The position numbers and the translations under genes are program-made. A DNA stretch of 64,000 nt from contig CAWBPD010000001.1 in NCBI GenBank assembly GCA_963790575.1, positions 316,591 to 380,590 on the forward strand, read 5' to 3'. Positions 27,306 to 36,900 of this stretch are shown here, in pieces. Source of the stretch: CAVTSA01 sp963790575. GTDB taxonomy: Bacteria; Chloroflexota; Dormibacteria; Dormibacterales; Dormibacteraceae. Position 1 is the stretch's first letter. Each line of letters starts with the position of its first letter. A model generated the notes under the pieces. It saw nothing but the letters and a program-made list of their open reading frames with translations. It had not been told where the DNA came from and made no database searches.

Positions 27306-27423
27306 GTGTCGGGGCGCCGACCACAACGTAACCGTTTCCCGGCAACCCGGGCCTACCGCGCGCGTTTTAGCGCCAGGGTGCCGGGAGACGGCCCGATGGG
27401 AGACCGTCCGGGTAGGCTCGAGG

Positions 27424-27603
27424 TCAGCTGGCGGGGTTCATGGCCGGTGCGAGGCGCAGCACGCCCACGCCGCGTCCGCGGGCGCGGTCGCACCGCGTGC
27501 AGAAGACGACGTCGCCCAGACCGAGGGGGTGGCCCCCGCGGAGAAGCACCTCGCGAGAGTTTTGGTGGAAGAGCCAGCAGAAGAAGGGCTTCAGTCGAGG
27601 CAT
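27424..27603 (-). CDS. Small hypothetical protein with CxxC (unit B)
   Basis: Second copy of the 59-residue ORF at 17760 (MPRLKPFFCWLF, FCTRCDRARG). It carries one substitution in the LGLxDVVF segment (Gly for Asp). Family not recognised. Confidence 0.5.
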   Translation of the reverse strand: MPRLKPFFCWLFHQNSREVLLRGGHPLGLGDVVFCTRCDRARGRGVGVLRLAPAMNPAS

Positions 27604-27644
27604 CGGAGGCCCCTCACCGTACCGAGCGCCCCCGCTGGAACGCC

Positions 27645-28004
27645 TTATTGAACGGCGTCGAGCAGCTGGTCGAATTTGGCCGCCAGGATGAAGTCGTTGG
27701 GGGTGAGCCCCTGGGCCGCGTGCGTGGTGAGGCGGATGGCGAGGCGCCCCCAGCCCACCTCGAGGTCCGGGTGGTGACCCTCGCTCTCCGCGATCGGAGT
27801 CATGCGATCGAGCAGCTGCACCGCGCTCAAGAAGTCCTTCGTCTTCACGGTCCGGGTCAGCTCGTCGCCCTGGGGGCCCTGTCGCATCGTCCACCGCGGG
27901 ACTCGCGGCAGCAGCGCGGCGATGTCCTCCGCGCCCAGGGCCGGCGTGCCCCCCTCGCAGGGGACGCAGTGGCGCTGGCTGAGCTCTTCTGGTTCCTCGC
28001 TCAT
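27645..28004 (-). CDS. 4a-hydroxytetrahydrobiopterin dehydratase (PCD-like) (unit B)
   Basis: Second copy of the gene at 17981, 119 residues, with the EGHHPDLEVGWG signature intact. One residue differs (Gln for His in TMRQGPQ). Upstream it faces single-copy sequence with tRNA-Val instead of the unit junction. Confidence 0.88.
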   Translation of the reverse strand: MSEEPEELSQRHCVPCEGGTPALGAEDIAALLPRVPRWTMRQGPQGDELTRTVKTKDFLSAVQLLDRMTPIAESEGHHPDLEVGWGRLAIRLTTHAAQGLTPNDFILAAKFDQLLDAVQ

Positions 28005-28018
28005 GGCTCCAGTATCCG

Positions 28019-28048
28019 CCGGGGCGCCGGAGGGGATGGGCGCCCCGG
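28019..28048. other. Perfect 10-bp GC hairpin (unit B)
   Basis: Same hairpin as at 18355: CCGGGGCGCC at 28019 pairs with GGCGCCCCGG at 28039, 2 bp before the right edge of unit B. Confidence 0.6.
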
Positions 28049-28084
28049 CCACGACGGGTACAATGGCGCTCCGTCGATCGCTCC

Positions 28085-28159
28085 GGGCGGCTAGCTCAGG
28101 GGGAGAGCGCTTGCTTCACACGCAAGAGGTCGCTGGTTCGAGACCAGCGCCGCCCACCA
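28085..28159 (+). tRNA. tRNA-Val(CAC)
   Basis: A 75-nt cloverleaf: acceptor GGGCGGC / GCCGCCC, D-arm GCTCAGGGGGAGAGC, anticodon loop TTCACAC (anticodon CAC) closed by TTGC/GCAA, T-arm CTGGTTCGAGACCAG, and encoded CCA. It marks the border between the duplicated core block and the accessory region. Confidence 0.96.
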
Positions 28160-28325
28160 CTTTTTCAGCGCGGCATGGCGATCACGGATTCAACGCTGAT
28201 CGTGAAGTCCAGCGTCGCGCTGAAGCAGAGGGCCGAGGAGACAGGGGAGCAAACGGGGGAGCCGGCCTCCGTGGCGAGCGGCCTCCCGGATGCCATGCCG
28301 TTGTCGCGAGGTGCCGGTGGAGCGC

Positions 28326-29177
28326 TCATCCGGTGGGCTTCGGAGGCACTTTCGGGAACTTTGTCCAGCCATGGTCAGGTGACCACCTGAAGCCATGGCC
28401 CGCACTCCACGTGCTCATGATCCAGACATGAGTGACGGCGTCGGGTAGGTTGGGGGGAAGAATGGGCGCGGGCGGATCCGTGGCCATGAGCAGATAGTTA
28501 ACGGCGAATGGCGCGAGGTTGAAGGGGTGCACGAAGACAAACAGATGGCGCTCGGACGCGCCAGAGCGCGTGAGCTTGAGGAGGTTATCGGCTCTCACAG
28601 ATTCGACAATCCAGTTGCTGATCCATTCGGCGAGAGTGTCTCCGGTGGGGGGGACGAATCCTGCAGTCTGATCTGGCAACTCTGGGGGCATCACATAGAT
28701 GCTGCCCGGGAACGAAGTCGCCCCCTGCCGAGTCTCAAGCAGGCCGAGCTGACGGCCGAGGACGGCCAGATGATCGGCCGAGGATCTCTCGCACTCAATG
28801 ACTCGAATGCCGGTCTGCTCGGCTTGTCGGAGTAGAGCGACGAGTTGAGCGCGGAAGTCCCTGGGCGCGCTTCGCGGCTGCACCCTTACGGCCCACCCGC
28901 CATCCAAGTTTGGTTCGATCCATCGGTCACCCCGGTCGTTGATGAACTTCCAGAGCCCTATTCGCTCTCGGTCAGAGGCAGTGGTGACCTCGACGGCGCC
29001 GACCGTCCCGTCAGGGTGGACCATCTGGATGTCGTACATGCTCGACGTCGAGCCATCGTCGTAATCCGTTACCTGCGCATCCGGGAATTCCCGCTGAATG
29101 CAGATCTGCGCCCATACTTCCTCAGGTCGTGGCACAGCTATATGATCGCCCGACGACGGCACGCGGGGTGGGCTCAC
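28326..29177 (-). CDS. Hypothetical protein, third gene of a PIN/RHH operon
   Basis: A 283-residue protein of no family I can name. An N-terminal stretch, MYDIQMVHPDGTVGAVEVTTASDRER (about residues 48-73), reads like a restriction-endonuclease-fold core: an Asp in a first strand, then Glu-Val-Thr where Glu-x-Lys would be canonical, so the Lys is missing. A C-terminal part is rich in aromatic residues (HVWIMSTW, GFRWSPDHGWTKFP). It overlaps the upstream PIN toxin gene by 4 nt on the same strand and is therefore likely co-expressed with that TA pair. A nuclease-like or effector role is a guess. Confidence 0.6.
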   Translation of the reverse strand: MSPPRVPSSGDHIAVPRPEEVWAQICIQREFPDAQVTDYDDGSTSSMYDIQMVHPDGTVGAVEVTTASDRERIGLWKFINDRGDRWIEPNLDGGWAVRVQPRSAPRDFRAQLVALLRQAEQTGIRVIECERSSADHLAVLGRQLGLLETRQGATSFPGSIYVMPPELPDQTAGFVPPTGDTLAEWISNWIVESVRADNLLKLTRSGASERHLFVFVHPFNLAPFAVNYLLMATDPPAPILPPNLPDAVTHVWIMSTWSAGHGFRWSPDHGWTKFPKVPPKPTG

Positions 29178-29602
29178 CGTTCGGACAATAGCCGGTCCAA
29201 GAATGCCGCCGGTGTGACCACTGGGACATCGATGGTTTGAGAGTCGAGCACGTGCGGATCGCCGGAGATGAGCGCCTCGACTTCGCTGATGTCGACCAAT
29301 GCGACCAGGAACTCGTCGTCAGGGTCGCGGGTTCGAGGAAGTCCGCCGCCCGGAGGATCGGCCACCTCGTCGCCCAGAAAACGAAGGTCGGCCACGAAGC
29401 GTTGCCTTTCCTCCTCGCTAATCCAACGACGGAACTTCGGCCTCCCCAGCACATCCCGCAGCTCGTCGATCAGTGCTGGGGAGAGAACGGGTTGCCAGCG
29501 ACGGTCGAGGACTGCTTGAAGCAGCCGGCCGCAGACTCCGCGCGGGGCAATTGCCGCCGCCACCCAGACGTTGGTGTCAGCGACCGCCCGAGGGATCGGC
29601 AA
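29174..29602 (-). CDS. PIN-domain toxin (COG1569-like putative toxin)
   Basis: A 142-residue PIN-domain ribonuclease-like toxin. The first catalytic Asp is in AVADTNVWVAAAI, an acidic Glu in PALIDELRDVLGRPKF, and the third Asp cluster in RDPDDEFLVALVDISEVEALISGD, the arrangement of PIN_3 (COG1569) proteins. The ribbon-helix-helix antitoxin gene lies 1 nt upstream. Expected action is Mg-dependent RNA cleavage, neutralised by the antitoxin. Confidence 0.85.
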   Translation of the reverse strand: MPIPRAVADTNVWVAAAIAPRGVCGRLLQAVLDRRWQPVLSPALIDELRDVLGRPKFRRWISEEERQRFVADLRFLGDEVADPPGGGLPRTRDPDDEFLVALVDISEVEALISGDPHVLDSQTIDVPVVTPAAFLDRLLSER

Positions 29603-29603
29603 G

Positions 29604-29882
29604 CTAGCGTGACTGGCGCGAACGGCGAGCGATACGAGCTGAGCGAGACTCCTGCACCGCCATTGCCAAGGCGTCCGCGTCGGTAAGCTCGGCCCGGTCT
29701 GCCAATCGCTTCATTAGGGTCCGAAGATCCTCTCGGGCAGCCTCGGAGGCGGCACTGCGGAGATAGAGCCGTAGCGCCTCCTCCACGACCTGGCTCTCGC
29801 TGCGGTCTCGCGTGGCTGCGATCACTTTGGTCGCCGCCAAGACGTCTGGATCAAGGTAGATGGTGGTCTTTCGTCGCTTCAC
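29604..29882 (-). CDS. Ribbon-helix-helix antitoxin
   Basis: A 92-residue RHH/CopG-type antitoxin: the N-terminal DNA-binding strand MKRRKTTIYLDPDVLAATKVIAATRD is followed by helices, then a C-terminal toxin-binding tail (LTDADALAMAVQESRSARIARR). The toxin gene follows after 1 nt, so the pair is a standard antitoxin-first operon, probably autorepressed through the RHH domain. Confidence 0.85.
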   Translation of the reverse strand: MKRRKTTIYLDPDVLAATKVIAATRDRSESQVVEEALRLYLRSAASEAAREDLRTLMKRLADRAELTDADALAMAVQESRSARIARRSRQSR

Positions 29883-30078
29883 GCCTAAAGAGTACCGTCA
29901 AGACGTCGAGACGGCGCGTGAGCCGGGGATCTACGAGCGGACGCCAGTACCAAACTACGCACAGCCGTGTACGCAAAAGGATCCCAAACAAATCACCGGT
30001 TCTTCAACTGTTTTGTGCGCAGGCAAAAGGGGTCCGATTTGCAAGGAAGAGGTCTAAGCGAGAGAATTCGAGCCTTGT

Positions 30079-30194
30079 CGGAGTGCGATGGAGAAACGGC
30101 CTGTTGAGCGATTGTCGGAATAAGGAAGAGGGCTTTTCCAATGCGAGATGTTCTGAACAGACGTTCGGTATCATAGAGCGTCCTTGTAAGGAGG
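30079..30194. repeat. Dispersed non-coding repeat, copy 1
   Basis: About 115 bp sharing an ordered set of blocks with 47201-47312: GTGCGATGGA near the left end, TAAGGAAGAGG in the middle, and AGCGTCCTTGTAAGGAG at the right end, with a variable centre. Here it lies in the otherwise gene-free 29883-30260 gap upstream of vapB. It is AT-richer than its surroundings. Function unknown; a promoter/leader RNA or a miniature element are possibilities. Confidence 0.5.
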
Positions 30195-30260
30195 CGACGC
30201 CTGATGGGACGTCTGTGCATGCCGCTCACCCCAGCGCTTGATGCGACGTATGATGCGGTG

Positions 30261-30488
30261 ATGCGGACCACGATCGACCTGCCCGACGATCTCCATCGGG
30301 CGGCCACGCTGATCGCCCGTGACCGGCACCAGACCCTGAGCCGGACCGTGGAAAGCCTAATGCGCGCCGCCCTGGCTCACGACGACCACACCACGATCGA
30401 GATCGATCCCGATAGTGGTCTGCCGACGGTACGGGTCGGACGGCGGATCACGGCCGAGGACGTGGCCGCGACAGACGAAGATGCCTGA
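30261..30488 (+). CDS. VapB-type antitoxin
   Basis: A 75-residue antitoxin: RHH-like N-terminus MRTTIDLPDDLHRAATLIARDR and a C-terminal tail DSGLPTVRVGRRITAEDVAAT typical of VapB partners. The ATG at 30261 is chosen over upstream starts because it gives the family length. The toxin ATG lies inside its last codons (8-nt overlap). Confidence 0.85.
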   Translation: MRTTIDLPDDLHRAATLIARDRHQTLSRTVESLMRAALAHDDHTTIEIDPDSGLPTVRVGRRITAEDVAATDEDA

Positions 30489-30900
30489 GCGCAGCCGCGG
30501 CGGGTGCCTGCTGGACGGCAACGTGCTGGTCGCACTGGTGGTGGCGGAGCACGTGCCCCATGCGACAGCCAGGGCGTGGTTCCGCCAGGCCGGTCGATTT
30601 GCGACCTGCCCCACTGTCCAGGGCACCTTGCTCAGGCTGCTCATCCGCCAGGGCACGAGCATTAGCGAAGCGCGCGAAGCGCTGTCGATTCTGACCGGCC
30701 ATGCCCGCCACGAGCAATGGTTCGATGACCTGACCTATCTGGAGGTCGACCTCTCGCGCGTACTTGGCCACCGGCAGGTGACCGACGCCTACCTTGCGGG
30801 TCTGGCCAGGGCCCATCGGGGCCGCCTCGCGACCCTTGACCAGGGGCTTGCAGTGACAGCCCCAGACGTGGCGGAGCTCATCCCTGTTCCCTCCGCCTGA
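30481..30900 (+). CDS. VapC-type PIN toxin
   Basis: A 139-residue PIN-domain ribonuclease toxin of the TA_VapC type. The first Asp is in CLLDGNVLVALV, the second position sits in TCPTVQGTLLRLL, and the C-terminal acidic pair is in QVTDAYLAGLARAHRGRLATLDQGL. At the usual second acidic position a Gln is seen, a variation that also occurs in this subfamily. Translationally coupled to the antitoxin. It directly precedes the recombinase remnant. Confidence 0.87.
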   Translation: MPERSRGGCLLDGNVLVALVVAEHVPHATARAWFRQAGRFATCPTVQGTLLRLLIRQGTSISEAREALSILTGHARHEQWFDDLTYLEVDLSRVLGHRQVTDAYLAGLARAHRGRLATLDQGLAVTAPDVAELIPVPSA

Positions 30901-30935
30901 GCCAGCTGGCGGCGCGGCGCCGAGGCCGGGCCTAG

Positions 30936-31712
30936 ACCGCTGCGGCGGATCTGGGTACTGCTGCCCGCGACAACGGGGGACCCAAAGGGCCCCTATCGGA
31001 GGCGTCCATCCACGCGTACCTGCGCCCGGTCAATCAGTTCCTGAAGTGGAGCCGGGAGCAGGGGTCCACCGTCAACGCACGGGCAAAGCTGCCGACGCTC
31101 GAGCGACGCCTGGTAGAAACGCTGAGCCGGGACGAGATCCAGCGCATGGAGGACGCCTGCGCGACCGAGCGGTCCAAGCTCATCATCCGTACCCTCGCGG
31201 ATACCGGCATCCGAGCCTCCGAGCTGTGCAACCTGCGGGTCCGGGACGTTGTCAACCAGGGTCGCGAGCACTACCTGCACGTGCGTCGGCGCAAGGGCGG
31301 CAAGGGGCGGATGGTGCCGATTCCGCGTTTGCACCTGCGATTGCGGCGCTTCGCGGAGCGGGGCCCGCCGGCGGACGTCGACCGCGACGAGGATCACCTG
31401 TTCCTCGGGCAGCACCGAAGGCCGGCGAGCGAGGGTGGTTACTACGCGCCGATGACGCCGTCCGGCGTGCTTCAACTGGTGCCCAACATTGCCATCGACA
31501 CCGGGGTCCAGAATCCGGACCGTCCGGTCAATGTGCACCTCTTCCGCCACTCCTTCATCACCGAGCAGCTCCGGCGCGGAATGAACCCGGTGCAGCTCAC
31601 GCAAATCGTCGGGCACGCGGATACGACGATGATCGCACGCGTCTACAGTCATTTGGTGCAGAGCGACGCCTACAACGCGCTCGTCAAGACTTTCAACATC
31701 GAGGACGAATGA
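30936..31712 (+). pseudogene. Tyrosine recombinase/integrase without a start codon
   Basis: The frame is open from just after a TAG at 30933 to the stop at 31712 and reads as a tyrosine recombinase. A partial core-binding domain (LSEASIHAYLRPVNQFLKWS) precedes a complete catalytic domain with Arg in TGIRASELCNL, Lys in RRRKGGKGR, His-x-x-Arg in HLFRHSF, His in VGHADTT and Tyr in VYSHLV. No ATG, GTG or TTG occurs in frame before ATG 31146, which lies past the core-binding domain. The gene therefore looks 5'-truncated, or it needs an upstream frameshift. It may be the old integrase of the accessory region. Confidence 0.8.
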
Positions 31713-31789
31713 TGTCGCCCTCCATCGCTGCGGGCGGTTGATCGCAATGCCGGTCGCACGGCCTGTCCTGAATGGGGCGAAGGAGTGCA

Positions 31790-31818
31790 GGGGGAACCGC
31801 CCCGGCGTCGGTTCCCCC
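31790..31818. repeat. Dispersed hairpin repeat, copy 1
   Basis: GGGGGAACCG (31790-31799) and CGGTTCCCCC (31809-31818) form a perfect 10-bp stem with a 9-nt loop. The hairpin and about 20 bp before it (starting GAATGGGGCGA) recur at 63047-63096. Located between the recombinase remnant and the 3' end of the DUF262 gene. Confidence 0.65.
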
Positions 31819-31851
31819 GCTCGGTCCGAAGGACCGACGAGGTGAGGGTGT

Positions 31852-33787
31852 TCATCCTGCAGCCAGCAGGCCAGCGGCCATCTCGCCTCGACGCGCGACC
31901 GCGTGACGCAGCGCTTGCACCGATGTGAAGATCTCGTACCCGAGTTCCTCGAGGCGGGCGAGGTCGGCCTCAGCAGGGTCGAGCTCGAGTACGACCGGAG
32001 CGCCCTGGCCAGACTGCAGCCCTTCAGGCCAGTACGCCTCCGCAACCGTAAGGACAGATCCCCGGTCCGGATCCACCACTTCGACGTTGAGCAAGGGGGC
32101 AGCGTACCCTGCCTCCTCCAGCTCGCGCGCGAGTTCCCGAACGACCTCCTCGGGCTCGTCCGGTTCTTCCTCAGAGACCATCACCACTCTCGGCACGTCC
32201 TCGGCGGGTGCCGCGGTTCCCGACGCAAGCTGACCCAGGAACGCGTTGGCGGCCGTCGCGAGCATCTCCCGGCGCACCGCCAGGAAATCCCGGTATCGGT
32301 CGATGTGCCACAGGGTCGGATCTTCCGGTATCCACTGTGACGCCAGCACTCCGGGATGATTGCTCTCGACCTCAGCCAGGTACTCCTCGGGATATCTCTT
32401 CCCGATCTCGAGATTCGTGTCCTGAGTCAACAGGCAGAAATTTGCAACGGCATTGACTTCGCCGCGACCGTACCCTCTTTCGTAAAGCAGCGCTTTCGGA
32501 AAGATATGGTGCACCTGGAGCCTCGACAGATGGCCGAGCAGATGTGCGTTCAGCGGATCGCCCAGCCCCAGGTCGAGAGCGCCGCCGACGCGGGTCAAGA
32601 GATACAGGATGGGGTACACGCGCGATCCCAACGAGAAGCCCTCGAACTCGTGCGGCGCGACCTCGAGGCTGCCACCTCGACTCCGCGCGAGCGTCTCGAT
32701 CAGCCCGGGGACGCCGTCCCTCGCCACCGTCTCGAAATCCTGAGCGAGAACCGTCTCGGTGGAACCAGAGAACCGGCCCCAGAGCGCCGCATGGGTGTAC
32801 CAGTACAGCATGCGGTCACGCTCCGCCGCACTCGGGAACGTCCCGCCGTTGAGGTGGAGATAACGGGAGATGACGGGCAGCGCGTAGCGGCCCATGAGCA
32901 CCCGATCGTGATCCAGCCCCAGACGCCCGGCGATCGTGTCGAGGGTGCGCCCGATGTACCTGAGCGTCCCGGCAAGTGCATCACGAAACGCAGCAGTTGA
33001 GATCTCGTCCAGGGCGCTGAACAGCGCGCGGCCGGTGGCGACGGCGGTGACGTTGCGCAGCAGCCATTCCAACGAGAATTCATAGCCGCCGTCCTTCCAC
33101 TTCGCCAGTGCCGACCTCAGTTCGGCGCGGGCGTCGGGCCAGCGAGCGCAGATCTTCGCCAGCGCCAGGTCGCCCTTCGACAGTTTGGTCCCGCCACTGT
33201 TGACGCGATTGAAGATGTCCACCACAACCTCTACTGTCTTGTCGGTTCCCGTGATGATCTCGGTGTGGAATCCGCGATTCATGATCTCGTAGAGCTTGTT
33301 GAGCCGCCTGAGGTAGGTGACAAGCTGCTCGGGAAAGAGATGCTGCAGCCTTGCCATGTGCATGTCGAGCCCATGGCGGAACAGATCTGAGACATCGACC
33401 CAGAGAGGGTCGTCGCGCATCCTCATGGGGGCGTAGACCTCGAAGATCTCGTCTCGGACGTTGAAGCGCATGTCCGTGAACGCTCGTGCGTCACCCTCGA
33501 AGAAGTCGGGCGCGCGGCCCCTGATCACGCCGTACAGCGAGGTGAGTCGCTGCTGGCCGTCCAGCAGCAGTTGCTTGACACCGGCACCTCCACCGGGCGC
33601 CCCGCGAAAGAGAGGTGGCATCGGCGCCCGTCTCCCAGGTCAGCAGCGCGCCGACCGGGTATCCCAGGTAGAGCGATCGCATCAGTCCACGCACCTGGTC
33701 GCGGTTCCAGACGTACCCGCGCTGGAACTCCGGCAAGAGGATGGTGCCCGAATCGATCTGGTCGAGCAGCACCGACAGTGTCGCCAC
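31852..33787 (-). pseudogene. DUF262/DUF1524 (GmrSD-like) restriction protein, frameshifted
   Basis: Two frames make one protein of about 640 residues. The N-terminal part (GTG 33787, after an AAGGAGG ribosome-binding site) has DUF262 features LLPEFQRGYVWNRDQVRGLM and LGYPVGALLTWETGAD. About 33605-33625 the frame shifts, and the rest continues with the DUF262 NTPase-like motif LLLDGQQRLTSLYGV, a long helical middle, and the DUF1524 HNH-like nuclease motif VHHIFPKALLYERGYG with ANFCLLTQDTNLEIG. GmrSD-type enzymes cleave modified phage DNA. The break lies in a GC-rich stretch, so real inactivation and sequencing error are both possible. Divergent from the helicase operon with a 192-nt intergenic region. 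Confidence 0.8.
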
Positions 33788-33979
33788 GTGAAGCCCTCCT
33801 TTCGGAACGTGACCGCCGGAGGTCCGGCGCTTCGCCGATCAACGCGTACCAGGATCGGCCCTGCTCGACAGATTGGCAAGGATCCCTGCGCGGGTCACCC
33901 GACGAAGTCGAGGAAGCGACCTTGCACCACAGGCTACCCCACCCCTCAGGCGGGACACGCGACCGCTACGGTGACAGCG

Positions 33980-36900
33980 ATGCCGGCGCGCCTCGAGGAC
34001 CTCAAACCCGGCACCGTAGTGCGGGGCGTCGTGGCCGACGGACCGGTGACGGTCGTCCAGGCGGAGTGGCACGGGCCCCAAGCTCTCACGCTCACCTACC
34101 GGACGCCGGGCGGGGTGCTTGGCGAAGAGGTGCTGCACCGAGACCGAGAGCGGGAGCTCCAGGTTGAGGCAGCGCGCGCTGCCGGGTGGACCTTCGACGC
34201 CGACGGGGAGCTGTTCCGCCTGGTGGCTGAGGCCAAGCATATCCGACTCGCCTACCTCTTCGATCCGCGCCTGGCCGTCCATCTGAGCGCGCTGGAGCCG
34301 CTCCCCCACCAGATCCAGGCCGTCTACGGCGCCATGCTGCCCCGGCATCCGCTGCGGTTCGCACTCTGCGACGATCCCGGCGCGGGCAAGACCATCATGG
34401 CCGGCCTCTACGTCAAGGAGCTCCTGCTGCGGGGGGACCTGCGCCGGTGCCTGGTGGTGGCTCCCGGCGGGCTGGTGACCCAGTGGCAGGACGAGCTGAG
34501 GGAGCGCTTCGGCCTCGTCTTCGAGATCCTGACCCGGGAGATGATCGAGGCGGCGGCGGCGGTGGATCCCTTCCTGGGCAAGGATCTTCTGATCGCGAGG
34601 CTCGACCACCTCTCTCGGAACGACGAGCTGGTGGACCGGCTGGCCGGCACGGAGTGGGACCTGACTGTGGTCGACGAGGCGCACCGGATGTCGGCACACC
34701 GGTTCGGCGCCGAGGTGAGGGAGACGCGCCGCTACCGGCTGGGCAAGGTCTTGGGGCAGGTATCCCGCCACTTCCTGCTCATGACCGCCACCCCGCACCA
34801 GGGGAAGGAGGAGGATTTCCAGCTCTTCCTGGCGCTCCTGGACCCGGATCGGTTCGAGGGCCCGAGCACGGGCCCCGCGGTCACCCGGCCGGACCTCTCC
34901 GACCTCATGCGGCGGATGATCAAGGAGAAGCTGCTGCGCATGGACGGGCGTCCGCTGTTCCCCGAGCGGCGGGCGACCACCGTGACCTACCCACTCTCAC
35001 CCCTGGAGTCGCAGCTCTACGAGGCGGTCAGCGCCTACGTGCGCGACGAGATGAACCGGGCCGAGTGGCTCTCGAGGTCCGGCCAGGGTAGGCGCGGAAA
35101 CCGCGTGGGCTTCGCGGCCACCGTGCTGCAGCGCCGGCTGGCCTCCTCGCCCGAAGCGATCTACCAGTCGCTGGTCCGGCGCCGCGAGCGTCTCAATGAA
35201 CGGCTGGCGCAAGCCGCGATGGCGGCCTTCGACTCCGGCCCCGAGATCGACGAAGAGGATTTGGACGAGCTCGACGCCGACGAGCTCGAACAGCTGGAAG
35301 AGGAGGCGGTGAAAGGCGCCAGCGCCGCCCTCGACCTCGACGAGCTGCGTGCCGAGGTGGCGACGCTGGAGGGCTTGGTGGCGCTCGCGGACCGGGTCCG
35401 CGGGTCCGGGACCGACCGGAAATGGAACGAGCTGGTGGGATTGCTGGAGAGCCCCGCGCTCCAGGAGGAGAACCGGCGGTCGCGCAAGCTGATCGTGTTC
35501 ACCGAGCACCGCGACACCCTGAACCAGCTCCTGGACCGGCTCCGAACCTGGTTTGGTCACCGCGACGCCGTCGTCGCGATCCATGGCGGCGTCAATCGAC
35601 GCGAACGGCGCCGGCTCCAGGAGGTGTTCACGCACGACCCCGGCTGTCTCGTCCTGGTCGCGACCGACGCCGCGGGCGAGGGCGTCAACCTGCAGCGGGC
35701 ACACCTGCTGGTCAACTACGACCTGCCCTGGAACCCCAACCGCATCGAGCAGCGCTTCGGCCGCGTGCACCGCATCGGCCAGCACCAGGTCTGCCACATG
35801 TGGAACCTGGTCGCCGCGAACACGCGCGAGGGACAGGTCTACGAGCGTCTCCTGACCAAGCTGGAGGAGCAGCGCAAGGCACTGGGAGGCCAGGTGTGGG
35901 ACGTGCTGGGCACGGCGCTTCCGGGGAGGGCACTGCGAGAGCTCCTGATCGAGGCCATCCGCTACGGCGACGACCCGGCGGTCCGCGCGCGGTTGGACGC
36001 TGTCGTCGACGAGAGGGTGGGGGAGGGGCTGTCCGAGCTGGTCGAACAGCATGCTCTGGCAGGAGACATCCTCGGCCTCGCCGACGTCGAGAGGATCAGG
36101 CGCGACCTGCTGGAAGCCGAGGCGAGACGCCTGCAGCCGCACTACGTGCGGGCCTGGTTCAGCGACGCCTTCGGCCGGCTGGGCGGGAGGATCGCTGAGC
36201 GGGAGTCGGGTCGCTACGCGGTCACCCGAGTGCCGGCGGTGGTGCGTCATGCATCGCCAGGCACCACGCTGTCCGGCGCACCCGTGCTGGAGCGGTACGA
36301 GCGGGTCACCTTCGACAAGGAGCGAGCGCAGCTGGAAGATGTCGCGCGCGCGGAGCTGCTCACCCCCGGCCATCCGCTGGTGGAGGCCGTCTTGTCGCTG
36401 ACCCTGGAGCAGCTGGAGCCGCTGTTGGGGCGAGGGGCGGTGCTGGTGGACGAGGGCGACGCCGGCACCGAGCCGCGCGTGGTCGTCGCGCTGGAGCATG
36501 CGATCGCAGACGGCCGTGTCATTCGGGGTGTGCGGCAGGTCGTGTCGCGGCGCTTCCAGTTCGTCGCCCTGTACCCCGACGGCCGCGCCGCCGGCGTCGG
36601 GTACGCGCCCTACCTGGACTACCGGCCTGCAACCGGCACCGAACGAGCTGCCTTCGGACGGGTGCTGGAGGCGCCGTGGCTCCAAGAGGAGCTGCAAGGG
36701 CGGGCGTTCAAGTGGGCGGTCGACGAAGCGGTGCCCGCGCACCTGGCCGAGGTGCGGGCGCGGACCGCCGAGCGGGTGGCCAAGGTGCGGGCGGCGGTGC
36801 GCGACCGGCTGACCCGCCAGATCACCTACTGGGACGCCCGCGCGGCCGAGCTGTGGGAGCAGGCGGACCGAGGCCGGCAGCCGCGCATGAACCCCGAGCG

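Larger units (their letters stand above)
18387..28050. repeat. Tandem duplication, unit B (9664 bp)
   Basis: Second copy of the 9664-bp unit in direct orientation, joined to unit A without spacer. The right edge at 28050/28051 is where unit A's continuation (the 24-bp repeat) and unit B's continuation (towards tRNA-Val) part after the shared ACGA. Confidence 0.93.

Noticed and set aside
33461..33979. N-terminal extension of the helicase frame
   Set aside because: It is antisense to the start of the DUF262 gene and lacks any domain; translation more likely begins at 33980.
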